Notes: generated from the sequence alone by a model not told the origin. DNA of 64,000 nt from Breviolum minutum Mf 1.05b.01 (GCA_000507305.1 DF241707.1:1-64000), one strand, 5' to 3'; shown: positions 1-10,663, counted from the first letter of the stretch. Made by a program: numbers and translations.

Positions 1-47
1 ATATATATATATATATATGTTTTGATTATGCCCAAACTGTTTGCCAG

Positions 48-3000
48 TGGATATCGCGAAGGTTAATAAAAGTCCCGTCTTCAACGATGAAGGGCAGGTA
101 GCCTCTGGCCAGAGTTTTTTTCAATTCAGTACAAGATTGCCCCAAAAACCAGTAGGGGCCCATAACTCCACTTATAGGGGTGAAATAACTTCAGTAACCC
201 CCAGTAATCCCCAGCAATCCCGTTTATTTAAGGCCATTTATAGGCCCCCCATGTCATTCCATTAATAACGATGGGCAAGCGACGCTCATCTACCTAAGAC
301 ATGGGAGTCCGGATCCAGGAAGAGAGAGATACGTTGCAAAAACGTCGTGAACGACAAAAAAGCGATGCCTCTGATGTGGGGAAGCTTGAGGAAAAATCAT
401 TAAACAAAATCAGGTACCTCGTAAAAAACGGCCCAGTCCAAAAGAAAAATAGTTTTCCAACCACTATTTTGTTCAGGTTGACATGTTAGTTTTCCGGGGG
501 ACTATCATACCAGGTGCTGGGATGTCGGGATGTCCTTGATGCCAAAGATGAAAGTTGATTTTGAATACTAGGATGTCCATGGAGCTTAGTGATGATCCTT
601 GATAAGTTGCGTTGTAGCCTAGGGACTTACAACCAACTTACCTATATAGGCTGTAGGGGTGAAATAATCTATTTACTAATAAGTACCAGCAGGACATCCC
701 AGTAAAATAAACTTCGGAATCCTCACCTATGGTTGATGGTTCAGAAATCCGGTAAACTCACCAGTTGAGGTTGCAAGTTTATCCCATGATTTATAGGGTT
801 TCAGCACCATCCCAGGTGGTTGTTTAGGATGGTTTAACCATCAACAGTATGTAAGGCTTATGTAAGGGAAACCTCGCCACATCAGCTGCAAAAGAGGTTC
901 AAGGTGACAGTGGATGATTCGAAGGAGATAGGCAGTTGCCTCGATTTGTAATAGAGGGTTTTGATTCAAGTAGAGGTTTTCGGCCCGGATGGCCAGCCCG
1001 CTCCTGCCAGCTGGCTGGGCTCTCCAAGGCAGTTGGCCAACAGTTGCAGGCTGGCCAGGGAACTGACCTGCCCTATATACACTGTGAAGCCTGGTTTGCT
1101 CCACCGGCTCGGCACGCGGCAAGGGCCAGCTGTTCTCCAAGCGCTCTGGGTGAAGGACAAGGGGCATGGAGGGCCCTTCATGGTTGAGACATAACATGGC
1201 AGGCGGATTGGTTTCACGCCCTTTTCACGGCGCCTGCCAAGAAGACATACTGCCTCAATGGAACATTTGGTGATGAGTAGCGGCAAAGGAAACACAATGC
1301 TATTGTCTCTTGATTCTTGGCTTCGCTCTAGTAAAAAAGCCATATGGCTCGTGTCCAAATATCACCAACTCACAACTCGCGTACAACCGCTTCACAATTC
1401 TGCGTGGCCCGTTGTTCAGAAGGCGATGTCGAATCGTGACCACCAAGGTTCGGGGATCAAGTTTTAGATAAAAAAAATGAATCACCGGTGATTGTTATTA
1501 CTCATTCAAGATGGACTAGTACACTAGCAGGAACTGTGGTACAGCTCCCGAAAACTGGAAGACACATATGCTTATATGATTGAGAAAAGTGGAACCCAGA
1601 CAGAAACGTCAACTTGGTTTTTCATATTGCATACTGTTGATGAAAGAAATCCTTGCACCATTTGGGATGTTTAAGTTTAAATCATGGGTTGTCCTTTAAC
1701 TGACGTTTTCCTGCTTTTGCCCGACCAGTTCGTGTTCAACCATGTTCTTTTGAGCTTTGGCTGACTATGTATTCACATGTGACACTCCTTACACCCCTGA
1801 AAACTAAAACGGACAAGTTTGGAAAACGATTCTTTATTTTGAAAGGGGTGATGTTCAGGTTCCAAAGTAGTTTTCGGGAGTCTACTTTGGTCAGGCCGCA
1901 CAGTTACAAACTTATAAGTTGACTTATAACCTAACTTATAATTGGCTAACTTAGGTTATAAGTGGATAAGTTCGGGCTAACTTATGTTGATTTTGCGATG
2001 AGTTATAACTTAAGTTAGCAAGTTAACGATGAAGCCCATGGACAAGGTACGAAAAACTTATGAAGAAGTTAGCTCGCCCAAAAAAAGGTCCTTTTTGCAA
2101 TTTTTTTGCTAACTTATCTGATTGTTTTTGTTGCTTTTTTTGAGCTGTATTGAGATGATTTGATTACTTTTGAAGACTTTGAAAACAAAGCGCTGGCACC
2201 ATGGATCGTTTACTCAGAGGGAAGGCACCTGGCATGGGCGCAGACTGGGTGTCTACAAGAAGGAAGACTTGCGCAGTCTGTCGTTGCGGACGGCAGAGTA
2301 GATCTGCAANGTCCAACATCTTGCGGAAAAACAGTTGTCCGCGGACGTTACGGGCTTTTATTGGGTTTTGACTTTTTTTGGTGCGCCAATCGATTGCAAC
2401 ATGTACATTTTCTCCGCGGCCTTGTTTGAGCTGCTCTGCTTGTTTTTGTTTGTTACCGCGGCGTTCCAATCCAGCCATGGCTGACTCCAAACCAATAACT
2501 CTGTAGCATGCGTCCCGTTGCAGCAATTAGTGATTAGTGAGCTCCGCTTCAGCGTTGTATATTAGAACTGTGGAAGAGCCACACAACAAAACTGTGTCAT
2601 TGATGCTCGGGTGAAAAAGATACGAAAGCTGATAAAAACAGTCAAAAACTAAAATCAAAATAAAGACATGAAAAACTTACAAAGAAGTTATAAGTTATGG
2701 ATAAGTTATGTAGGGATCATGTTAACTTACCTATAACTTCACTTATAACTTCATAAGTGCCCGGCCTGACAAAAGTACATTTTCCGTGTTTGTTTTTACA
2801 CGTTGTTTTTTTGCGAAAATGCTACCCCTATACTTAATGATGGGGTTCAGCGAGGAACCCCGAAGATCAAACTGCATTTTGGGAACCGAAGTGTGAAAAT
2901 ATTATATGTTGACAAGTGTTTTTGTTATATAGTTTTTGTTCTGTAGATCGGTAGTCCTGAAATATCAAGTTTTCATGTAAAACTGCAAAACCTGTTTTTT

Positions 3001-6000
3001 GGATTGTCGTGTTTAAATATCAGCTTTATCCTCATTTCAGGAACTTTTGAACAACTGAGTTTTAATCCGCCTTAGAAAATCATAAATCTACCCCCCGAAA
3101 AACGAACATCGTGTTGAATAGGAAAACATTTTCAAATGGATGGTTTCCCATGGTTATGTATTGTTACAAGTACATGGGATCTATTTGTCAAAAGTTTTGA
3201 ACGTTCAATGCCGCCAATTGCCTTTCTGCAAATCAGGGGGATGCCCAGCAACAGGAATCTCAGTAAACATATGAATTAGCAGTTCAATCATTAACCCGAC
3301 CAAATACCTCGCGGGTAGGTGTTTGAAACCACAAACACCTGTTGAGAAGGTTTTTAGGGGAACCAAGCATCTCCAAACCCAGAGCATTTGGAGGAATTTG
3401 AAGACTAGGGTAGGATGTTTTGTGTTTAAGATCATAACATTTATATCTATTGCACAGGTTTAAGTTCAGTTGTTTTCAAAAAACAACCATTTGGGTTACC
3501 CTTGGAATGAGGCTATGGTCAGGGAAGAATGAGCGGGACAGCGATGTGCCAAAAAACAATGGTTGCACTGATAACCTATCTCTGCAAGGTGGGCCCCTAC
3601 CAGTTATAAATGGAGTTATAACCCTTTTAAATGGCCTTAAAAATGGGTAACTGGGGTATTGTAAACCCTATTTGTGGAAGTTTTGAAAACCTTAGTTATA
3701 ATTGGTAGGGGGCCACCTTGTGTCGTTCGACCAAAGTTGGAGGATCGTCCCAAATAGTAAGCCATATTGAAATTATAAGCCCTTCTAAGTAAGATGATTC
3801 GCATTTTTGGCGTGAAAATGAAAATAAAATATGTTTACATGTTATTATCGTAAAACAAAAGCGATGTGGAATTAGTTAGTAACCCCCATTTATGTCAGCA
3901 ATTTAGGCAAGTTCATCTGTAAGGGGTCCCACAACCCGATCCTTAGGGGACGAAAACAATCTAACCACCGGCAAATTAATCACGTATTCAAGTCATGGGA
4001 TGATCCTCCAAGAATACCTATGATCTTACTAATCCTGGATGAGCAATTGTGACCCTGTGATTGTTAATTGTTGATTGTTTAGCAAACCTTCCAACAAAAA
4101 CTGGACATCCTAACCCGGTTTATGACGTTCAACCAAAGGTCTTTGCTATTCTGGGCATTGCAAAGTCAAAGGTGCGAGTTGCGTAGATGGGGCATTGATT
4201 TCACATGTTTTTTTTGTTGATCTAGTTGGTGGTATCAGTTTTTTTCACCCCTACCTGGGAAAAGACCCCAATTTGACCAATCTCTTTTAGATGGGTTGAA
4301 ACCCACCAAAGAGTGAGGTTCACCAATTTTGGGTGGATCAAACTTGATGCCACAAATCTATGTTAATCTTCAGGGTTTCACCGAAAACATAGTGCATGAA
4401 GTTTGGGTTTGTAATTTGTAATATGTACAATTTCACCAAACATTTCAGGTACCTAAATTGAGGTAGGAAGCACCTACAAACTGTATGGATACGGCTTATG
4501 TAAGGGAAAACCCACCCCCAAAACAGCCAAAAATAGATTTCAGAATCCCTCCTCCATTTTAGGTTCCTGAAACTTTTGGTGAGATGTGTTTTCTATTAAT
4601 ATTCTACTCTTGTTAAAACCATCATGAAAAGTGCATAAAACAATTTAAGGTGTCACTGGTTGGTGTTTAGATGACTGCTGGTTTACTATTCCACGGCGTA
4701 GCTCCCCCTAAGTGAATATATGTCTAGCACAATGGTGGCTTTCGAGAAAACCTCAACAACCAACCATATCCCATGACGGATCCATGGGACTGATATATTT
4801 ACCTACATGAATGGTTGAAATATAGGCAAGTATAACAGTCCCATAGATTCCATGGGTATTGGTTGAAACATGATTTGCGAGGTTCCTGTGCCCCTTTTTT
4901 GTTTAAACCATGATGGTTTCATCCACCAATGTTTGTGATGTTTAAGGGGGACATGAGCATTGCAAATCCCGGATCAATAATCTACAGTAGGTTGTGGTTT
5001 CCAAAATCTTGGGAGTTTTCAACCCCACATCCATACATTCAAGAAAATGATCCAATTTGACTTGAAAATATCTTTGTAGTTGGGTTAAAAACCCAACAAA
5101 GTAAATGATATATTTTTTGTTGTGTTTCGATATAAATGCAGATGTTTTAGTCACCTGTAATTGTAATAGTAGAAGTAACAATGTAGTAATGGTAGTAGCA
5201 GTAGGAGTCGCTGTTGTGTTGTGTTTCACGTCATATTCAGTGAATATGTGACGAAATGGCTCTTCAAAGTGATGTTCATGGAAACTTGGATTTGGCTTGT
5301 TCGATGCTTGGAAGAAGTAAAACAAACATCTCCCCAATGGTGGTGGTTTGATGGTGATTTACAATGGTAGAAAGCGAAAAAAAACATCTTAAACAACTGC
5401 AAGGTAGGTGGTGGTTTCAAGTATGTGTTTTTTTTAAATGTTCACCTCGAGGTGCAAAAATGATCCAAGTTGAAGAACATATTTTTTCAAGCGGGTTGAA
5501 TCCACCAACCAGGTTTTTTTTGAGATGTTTTTTTTTCCACCACGCCGAAATATCCAAGTGATCTTGGATTTGTCTGAGGTGATTTTTGGTTTCTACCACA
5601 ATATACAAATCACCATTGAACCACCATTTGGGAGATGTTTTTTTTCAAATTTTCCCAAGCATTGTAAGCAAATCCAAGTAACAGAAATGCTTACATATGC
5701 CGTTCTCTCACAGCATTTCAACCGGAGGACTTCGGAAAAAAAAAATCGCATGAAAACTCATATGAACAATGGAAAAAAAGGGGGCCCTAATTGTTTAGGG
5801 ATTTTGTACCGGATGAAATTTCCTACCCAGTTATGTAAGGGATGATTATTTCATAAACCATGAAATTAAGGATCCTTAATAAATTTAACTCCATCATTTC
5901 ATGGACAGTCAGTATCCGGCTGGGATTTTTTGTTGAACGTGTCTTGAAAACATGATTTTTCGGAGTTTAGATCGAGGTCAGGATGATGTTTTTCCCAAGG

Positions 6001-7020
6001 ATTCTTCCGAGGTCAACACTTAGTAAGGACCAAGCAACCCTTGAGAAGTGCAGGAAAAACGTTGCCAATAATCCTAGGAAATCAGATGATGTGAGGTAGA
6101 AATTTCGCGCTTTACAGGCGTAGAAAAAAAACAGGCGCCTATTCAATTTCAGATGATTTTCTAATAAATAACATAGAGATATCAGAAATCATTGAAGTCA
6201 AATGATATGTGACATGTGCATTTTTCTATGTGCAGCGAGAGTTCATTGCTTCATATCTCAAATCTCTACGTCTAGAAATCCTCTAGGATTCCAGTAATAG
6301 AGGCCATACAACTGCCACACTCTTCAGTGAAGCTTCTGCCAGGATATCCAAGAGCAAGAACAAAAAAAGAACGAGGCGCCAAACTGACAGAAGGAGCAGT
6401 GCTGGTTTTACTTTATTATTTGGTGTGGTGAGAGGAGAAGATCGAGAAGTTGAAGTAATGATACTAGGTGGTGGATTTGGAATATGTTTTATGTTCACTC
6501 CTATTTGGGGAAGATTTCAAATTTGACTGATATTTTTGAGCTGGGTTGAAACCACAGGATATGATGATGTTATGAAGTGATGTGTGGATGAGTGTTTGGA
6601 GACGTGGGTCCTTTCGTTGGTTTCTAGGGATGTCATCTAACAAAATGGAGTCCGAACATCATCTCACAGTTTTTTTTGTATTTCTCACATTCTCCATTTA
6701 AAAATCCATGGGATTGGAATATGTACCTACATTTGCCAGAAATTTAAGCCAAAAAGTAGGTACATATATGGGTGTTTCCAAAAGTTGGGGTACCCAAAAA
6801 TGGATGGTTTATAATGGAAAACCCTATTAATCCATGGATGACTTGGGGGGAAAACCCACCATTTTTGGAAACCTCCATATATACCATACATGGATCCTAT
6901 GGTCCTATAGGTTTTGAAGTCAAAAGCGTGTTCCCAGTTGGTGACCCCAAATCCAAGGGGGAGAAATTGTACAGTGCTGTGAGGCGGTTACTCGCGCCGC
7001 TGCTGCGAAAGAGATGCTGA
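48..7020 (+). CDS. 3' part of an unidentified basic coiled-coil-like protein gene, seven exons
   Basis: Exons proposed at 48-97, 319-413, 3458-3588, 3737-3788, 6000-6095, 6295-6404 and 6938-7020. Every junction keeps a single open frame (phases 0, 2, 1, 2, 2, 1) and the last exon ends in TGA at 7018-7020, giving about 204 residues; the 5' end lies left of the window. Donors are GTAGCC, GTACCT, GTGGGC, GTAAGA, GTAGAA and GTTTTA. Acceptors are CAG, CAG, AAG, AAG, CAG and CAG. The protein is highly charged: exon 2 reads EERDTLQKRRERQKSD, exon 6 contains KSKNKKRTRRQTDRR, and the C-terminus is LLRKRC. This suggests a helical, nucleic-acid-binding or cytoskeletal protein, but no family is recognised. 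Exons 3 and 4 are the least certain. The large introns carry families B, L, C, K, D and G and a TIR transposon. Intron 3589-3736 is almost entirely one family H element. Confidence 0.6.
140..262 (+). repeat. Degenerate family H TIR element inside intron 1
   Basis: The stretch carries the H-type blocks AGTAGGGGCCCATAACTCC and AAGGCCATTTATAGG. It fills most of the 221 bp intron between exons 48-97 and 319-413. The terminal repeats are eroded. Confidence 0.4.
566..704 (+). repeat. Family B TIR element (TACTAGGATGTCC), copy B1
   Basis: Left end TACTAGGATGTCCATGG and right end CAGCAGGACATCCCAGTA are inverted repeats. The inner arms carry GTTGTAGCC and GGGGTGAAATAATC. Full copies of the same family lie at 8169, 43237, 56370, 57098 and 63500. 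It sits in the large intron of the first gene. Confidence 0.8.
731..847 (+). repeat. Family L TIR element, copy 1
   Basis: GTTGATGGTTCAGAAATCC at the left pairs with GGTTTAACCATCAACAG at the right. A second copy is at 52622-52761, sharing GGTTCAGAAAT and CCCATGATTTA. Confidence 0.65.
930..1470 (+). pseudogene. GC-rich possible coding relic, unidentified
   Basis: This stretch is visibly richer in G and C than its surroundings and is open in + frames for 77 codons (961-1194) and 69 codons (1258-1467). It is open on the opposite strand too, which a high-GC stretch produces by chance. The two + readings are separated by stops. No domain is recognised. It could be a decayed retroelement gene or an exon cluster. 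It lies inside the long intron between 414 and 3457. Confidence 0.25.
1790..1884 (+). repeat. Family C TIR element, copy C1
   Basis: TACACCCCTGAAAACTAAAA at the left pairs with GTAGTTTTCGGGAGTCTA at the right. The interior has the family's GGAAAACGATTCTTTATTTT block. The right end abuts the larger transposon beginning near 1881. Confidence 0.6.
1881..2772. mobile_element. ~890 bp DNA transposon with GTCAGGCCG inverted ends
   Basis: The left terminus ACTTTGGTCAGGCCG (1885-1899) is an inverted copy of the right terminus CGGCCTGACAAAAGT (about 2762-2776). Both ends have subterminal arrays of the motif AACTTATAAG and its variants (1910-2060 and 2680-2760). The interior is a less AT-rich segment at 2160-2530 with readings on both strands but no recognised transposase. 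One ambiguous base (N) lies at 2310. Subterminal repeats resemble those of hAT- or Mutator-type elements, but the superfamily cannot be assigned. Confidence 0.65.
2164..2526 (-). CDS. Possible internal coding segment of the 890 bp transposon
   Basis: A 120-codon open reading on the minus strand spans the less AT-rich core of the TIR transposon, with an N at 2310. The product is basic and Gln/Arg-rich (GNKQKQAEQLKQGRGE). No DDE motif or zinc finger is visible, and the + strand is also open for 89 codons. Treat it as cargo or a transposase relic of unknown function. Confidence 0.2.
   Translation of the reverse strand: MLQRDACYRVIGLESAMAGLERRGNKQKQAEQLKQGRGENVHVAIDWRTKKSQNPIKARNVRGQLFFRKMLDXADLLCRPQRQTAQVFLLVDTQSAPMPGAFPLSKRSMVPALCFQSLQK
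2776..3457. other. Intron interior, family I remnant, otherwise nothing recognised
   Basis: AT-rich intron of the first gene. A family I right end (TTTGAAGACTAGGG, ending at about 3411) and pyrimidine tracts are visible. The minus-strand reading at 3205-3435 has no splice support. Confidence 0.4.
3584..3722 (+). repeat. Family H TIR element forming an intron, copy H1
   Basis: GCAAGGTGGGCCCCTACCAG at the left mirrors TTGGTAGGGGGCCACCTTGTG at the right (one base trimmed when quoted: TGGTAGGGGGCCACCTTGTG). The interior has two arms of GTTATAAATGGAGTTATAA type. The predicted splice donor AAG|GTGGGC of intron 3589-3736 lies inside the left TIR, and the acceptor lies 14 bases past the right TIR, so the element is nearly the whole intron. 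Confidence 0.75.
3885..4014 (+). repeat. Family G TIR element, right-hand part
   Basis: The interior AAGGGGTCCCACAACCCGAT and the right end GTCATGGGATGATCCTCCAAG match the intact copy at 17532-17695 (one more base follows in that copy). The left end is degraded. Confidence 0.55.
4434..4580 (+). repeat. Family K TIR element, copy K1
   Basis: CCAAACATTTCAGGTACCTA at the left pairs with TAGGTTCCTGAAACTTTTGG at the right. The interior GGCTTATGTAAGGGAAAACC is shared with copies at 11690, 23260 and 58051. Confidence 0.7.
4779..4856 (+). repeat. Family D TIR element, copy D1
   Basis: GGATCCATGGGACTGATATA at the left pairs with ACAGTCCCATAGATTCCATG at the right. This is one of about 17 copies or remnants of this family. 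Confidence 0.65.
5404..5512 (+). repeat. Family A TIR element, divergent copy A1
   Basis: GTAGGTGGTGGTTTCAAGTA at the left pairs with GGGTTGAATCCACCAACCAG at the right, with the family's internal AAATGATCCAAGTTGA. Poorly preserved relatives flank it at 4990-5100 and 5340-5400. Confidence 0.65.
6464..6558 (+). repeat. Family A TIR element, copy A2
   Basis: CTAGGTGGTGGATTTGGAAT at the left and GGGTTGAAACCACAGG at the right, with TTCACTCCTATTTGGGGAAG inside. It lies in the intron before the last exon of the first gene. Confidence 0.65.
6708..6776 (+). repeat. Family D TIR element, copy D2, shortened
   Basis: CCATGGGATTGGAATATGTA pairs with GTAGGTACATATATGGG. It lies just upstream of the terminal exon at 6938. 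Confidence 0.5.
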
Positions 7021-7085
7021 AGGTGGAACTCAGCCGTTTTTTTTTTTGGTGCCGGGTGTGTTGTGTTTTTTGTATTTCAGTACCC

Positions 7086-7176
7086 ATAGGATCCATGGGA
7101 CTGGTATATTTACCTACATGGATGGTTGATTTTTATGGTAAATGTAGGTAAATATACCATACATGGATTGTTTGGG
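7086..7176 (+). repeat. Family D TIR element, copy D3
   Basis: GGATCCATGGGACTGGTATA at the left and AAATATACCATACATGGAT at the right, with TACCTACAT and ATGTAGGTA forming the inner stem. It follows the stop codon of the first gene. Confidence 0.75.
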
Positions 7177-7507
7177 GTATTGGTTAGAAACAGATGTACA
7201 ACTATGCAGTGGAAAAACAACAACAACATACAACAACCACAAATAGCCACAGTAATCGCAACCACAACCACAACCAACACTTAAATATATATATATATAT
7301 ATTTACATCTACTAATATGTTTTTTTTGCCATTTTTTTCCCGACAAAAATTCAGAGTCCATGAACGACTCACATCTTTGGGTGTTGTTCAAATCTTTGGC
7401 CCAAGGTTCGATCACCTCTCAGGTTGGCCTCCATTTCCCTTAGAAATGGCCCTGAAGATATATATAACTGCCCGGTTGGAATCCCTGGTAAAATGGAACC
7501 CGAAAAT

Positions 7508-7614
7508 CTGGGTGGTGGTTTTGGATATATTTTTTTATGTTCACCCCGAAAATTGGGGAAGATGAACCCATTTTGACGAGCATATTTTTCAAATGGGTTG
7601 AAACCACCAACTAG
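7508..7614 (+). repeat. Family A TIR element, copy A3
   Basis: CTGGGTGGTGGTTTTGGATA at the left and GGGTTGAAACCACCAACTAG at the right. Confidence 0.8.
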
Positions 7615-8168
7615 TTATCTAATGGAAGGGTTTGAATAATGAACCTGTACTACTAACGCAGGTGTTTAGGTCCTCAAAAGGACGCCATTTTTGAGGGCGA
7701 AATCGGATTCTTCGGGTGGATAATTGCATGGGGGAAAAAACAAACCCCTATAACCCTAGGCTGGAAAGAAACACCTGGTTTTTGGAGGTATGACTGGACC
7801 TCCAAAACACATTCTCAGGAAGTATTTGGAAGACTAGGGTAAGTGGAGTTATTTCACCCTACCCCTTGAAAGACCCCGTTCACCCTTATACAAGATCACT
7901 GGGTTTATTTCACCCCGAAATAAGTGGAGTTATAACTAACCTTATACTTATTTCACTGTTTTTTTTGGCCCGCCTTTCACTTGTTGGATCGTTTTATTTA
8001 GTATGTGGTTGATAGCCATGGTTAGTAAGCCTAATGGGGGGGTGATCCTAACTACTTACAAGTCCTGGGATCCCATCCTCCAAGTAACCTCCCCCCCAAT
8101 TTCAACACCCCTTTCAATACTCATGGGAATCTAATCTAAGGGATTAAAAAACAACCATTGTCCCTTAA
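7615..8168. other. Intergenic repeats: family I, H-like and G remnants
   Basis: Contains a family I remnant (7780-7842, ending TTTGGAAGACTAGGGT), H-like arms (7843-7965) and a family G right end at about 8038-8085 (GTCCTGGGATCCCATCCTCC). No coding segment is supported. Confidence 0.45.
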
Positions 8169-8292
8169 TACTAGGATGTCCATGGAACTTAGTAACTACC
8201 TAGTAAGTTGGGTTGTAACCTACTTAGGGGACTTACAACCTACTTATATAAGGGTTATAATCTATTTACTAAGTACCATGGACATCCTAGTA
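8169..8292 (+). repeat. Family B TIR element, intact copy B2
   Basis: TACTAGGATGTCCATGGAAC at the left and GTACCATGGACATCCTAGTA at the right form a near-perfect terminal inverted repeat. The inner arms GGGTTGTAACCTACTTAGG and GACTTACAACCTACTTATAT extend the hairpin. Confidence 0.85.
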
Positions 8293-8459
8293 AGGCCTTA
8301 TTTCTTGGGGTTTCAGGGTGCTATTGGAGGGATCCCCTGAGATTCCCTAGGAAAACCTTCGGATTTTTGTAGCAATCCCATCATCGGTTGCCATAGGCTG
8401 CCGGGCAACAAGTCATCGAACCTGGACGTCGACATAATGAACGTCGAGCCACGGAGCCG

Positions 8460-8610
8460 ATACCTGGGAATTGAGGTTCTATAGCGGGGTCCACCATAAG
8501 AACCTTGTTACATGAGAAAATCAACCCTAAAGATTGACAGGTATTGTTCCTTGGTGATGTAGGGTTTCTCCTATTTTTTAGGGTTGTTTCGGGTCATTAT
8601 GGCAAACCCT
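8460..8610 (+). repeat. Repeat unit lacking the family H insertion seen at 14.8-15.06 kb
   Basis: Shares GGTCCACCATAAGAACC, CCTTGGTGATGTAGGGTTTC and GGTTGTTTCGGGTCATTATG with the unit at 14800-15060, where a family H element sits between the equivalents of GTTGTTTC and ATTATGGCA. Confidence 0.6.
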
Positions 8611-8658
8611 GTATAGGTTCTGGTTCTGGGTAATAGGTGGTAGGGAATATATACATAA

Positions 8659-8777
8659 ATACCCTTGGGGTCCAAAGACCATTACATAATAAATAGTCTT
8701 TGGGTGTTTTTGTAGGGATTTATAATCAACAATTCCTTAAGGGGCTATTTTTTGAATGGTTTTTGACTTCCAGTGTA
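8659..8777 (+). repeat. Family F TIR element, copy F1
   Basis: TACCCTTGGGGTCCAAAGAC at the left pairs with TTTTGACTTCCAGTGTA at the right. Relatives are at 38066-38192 and 52270-52392. Confidence 0.65.
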
Positions 8778-8820
8778 TATATTTAATTTCCCCTAGAAGT
8801 CATTACATTTTTGATGAAAC

Positions 8821-8932
8821 AAACAAGTTGTTAAAAACCATTTGTTTGTTTCAAAAGTCAGTTTTGCACCAGGATGTCAAAATTTCATGCCGTCAAAATT
8901 CTGGTGTTTTGTATGTGTGCTAGGGTCTAAAC
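8821..8932 (+). repeat. ~112 bp repeat immediately upstream of the LINE fragment
   Basis: This block, including GGATGTCAAAATTTCATGCC and TTTTGTATGTGTGCT, recurs at 13072-13191 with few differences. The reverse transcriptase reading starts directly after it, so it may be part of the LINE or the target the LINE entered. Confidence 0.7.
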
Positions 8933-9750
8933 TCCGGTTTGGAAAGACGCTATCCGTAAACTTAAGATGGATAAGGCTGTTGGTGTTTGTGGATGGTCTT
9001 ATGAAGAATGTCGCAAACTCCCTGACGTAGCTTTAGAAGATCTTGCAATGATTTGTGCCAGATGCTGGAACATTGGTCTCCTTGCTTCCATGATGCAAGC
9101 CCGTGTTGCATTGCTCGCAAAAGTTGACCACCCAACATCAATGAACCATGGTCGTCCAATCACAATCATGAGTTGCATATACAGGTTGATTTCGAAGATC
9201 GTCTATGATCAAGTGGCCCCCCATTGGTCAAAACATCTCCCACTTGCGATTTCTGGTGGCTTGCCGGGTAGAGGGGTTCGTGACCTGGCACTCAAACAAT
9301 CTATCACAGAGGCCATCAGCAACAAAGTAGCTTTGTGTGGAACTTCTATTGACCTTACGAAGGCTTTCAATCTCATCCCTCGGCTTCCAGCAGCTATGGT
9401 ACTTCCTTTAGTTCATCCGGTTCTGGATGGCTAACTTAGCAAATTTGACTAGGGTGCCGGTGGTTCGTGGCCATTTTGGCCCACCTGTGGCAAGCTCCAC
9501 AGGTGTCCCGGAAGGGGACTGCATTAGTGTGTTAGTTATACTTGCTCTGAATAGCATCTTCTTTTACAGACTTCAGAACCCTCAGCTGAGGCATTTCTGT
9601 TACGCTGACAATTGGAGTTGGCTAACATACGACACTCGCGAGAGTTTCCGTGCATTTGTGAAAGTTTCGAACTTGACGTCGTCCTGTAAGATGATCGTGG
9701 ATTTGCAAAAATCAAACCCAGATCATCTTCCATTCCCATCAATTTTCTAG
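8931..9750 (+). pseudogene. Non-LTR (LINE) reverse transcriptase fragment, frame-shifted
   Basis: Two overlapping readings (8931-9434 and 9427-9750) make one reverse transcriptase core broken by a frameshift near 9420-9430, after VHPVLDG. Motifs appear in order: NHGRPITIMSCIYRLISK (RT motif 2 region), SGGLPGRGVRDLALKQS, SIDLTKAFN (motif A, with the catalytic Asp), TGVPEGDCISV (motif B region) and FCYADNWSW (motif C, where the usual YADD is YADN). The N-terminal endonuclease and the C-terminal part after motif C are missing. YxDN and PEGD variants occur, as I recall, in reverse transcriptase families abundant in dinoflagellate genomes. The copy is presumably inactive because of the truncations and frameshift. 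It lies between the first gene and the next exons, on the same strand. Confidence 0.85.
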
Positions 9751-10082
9751 GGGTAAACTCGCAGTTAGTTTCAGGGAGGGTCCACCAGGAAGACATTACA
9801 TTTTTTCTCAGAGAATTCCCAACTTAAACCTTTACTTGCCACGATTGTATCCTGGGTGAAAGGTAGATCCAAACGTATGTAAAGTTTCAGGTTGAAATAC
9901 CAGGAGTTGCGCTTTAAATAATGACAAAAACGATTATCGTCAACTAGTATCATTCACTTAACACCAAATTTTTTTGGTTAGGGGATAGTATCTTACACAG
10001 AAGTTCTCTTTTGAACAATCAACACCTCACCAAAAAAAGGAGGATCCGACCCAAATTGGACAAAAGAAACACCTTTGCAAAT

Positions 10083-10171
10083 CTAGGTTGTGATTTGAAA
10101 CATTTTTTTCTTTTTACCCCATGGTTGGGAAAATGTTCCAATTTGAATTGAGCATATTTTTCAAATGTGTG
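10083..10171 (+). repeat. Family A element, right-truncated, abutting family G
   Basis: CTAGGTTGTGATTTGAAACA and the internal AAAATGTTCCAATTTGA match family A. The expected CCACCAACTAG end is replaced by the start of a family G element. Confidence 0.55.
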
Positions 10172-10330
10172 CTTGGAGGATCATCCCAGTTAGTAGGTGG
10201 CTAGCAACCTCCATTTATAAGACATTTCAGCCATTTGGGAAGAGCTCCCACAACCCTACTCAGGGGACTTATTACTAACTATGGATTATGAACCACTAGG
10301 ACTTACAAGTCTAACTGGGATGATCCTCCT
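10172..10330 (+). repeat. Family G TIR element, copy G1
   Basis: CTTGGAGGATCATCCCAGTT at the left pairs with AACTGGGATGATCCTCCTTA at the right. Confidence 0.75.
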
Positions 10331-10663
10331 TACAGTAACCTCCTTGAAACTTGGCCCGCATATCTTTCCACTGGAAGTCCAGTCAACCAAACAAAGTGGC
10401 TGGTCTTTAGGATGATCCATATAAAGGATTCCCTACTACCAGTGAGCAAAGTTTGGTCGATTTGGGCTTCCTGGGTTCCACCTTTTCCCATCAAAATAAA
10501 CCGTTCAGTGAAATTGGGAAGGTACCCCTGGAAGATACCCCTTAAAATGAGTCCCTAAAAATCTCGTAAAATGGGAATGGGGTTTACTCCTCCAAAACAG
10601 GGGTTAGGGTACCATTCCAGGTTCGTGGGTAAAATCTCCAAACCACGTTTTTTTTCCCCGCAG

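Noticed and set aside
1..18. (AT)n at the window start as a feature
   Set aside because: A short dinucleotide run cut by the window edge; nothing else supports a function.
936..1358. Several overlapping readings on both strands as genes
   Set aside because: A GC-rich stretch opens many frames by chance; no single frame has splice sites or a recognisable domain. Recorded only as a possible relic.
8967..9159. Minus-strand reading opposite the reverse transcriptase
   Set aside because: The + strand has ordered RT motifs; this is its shadow.
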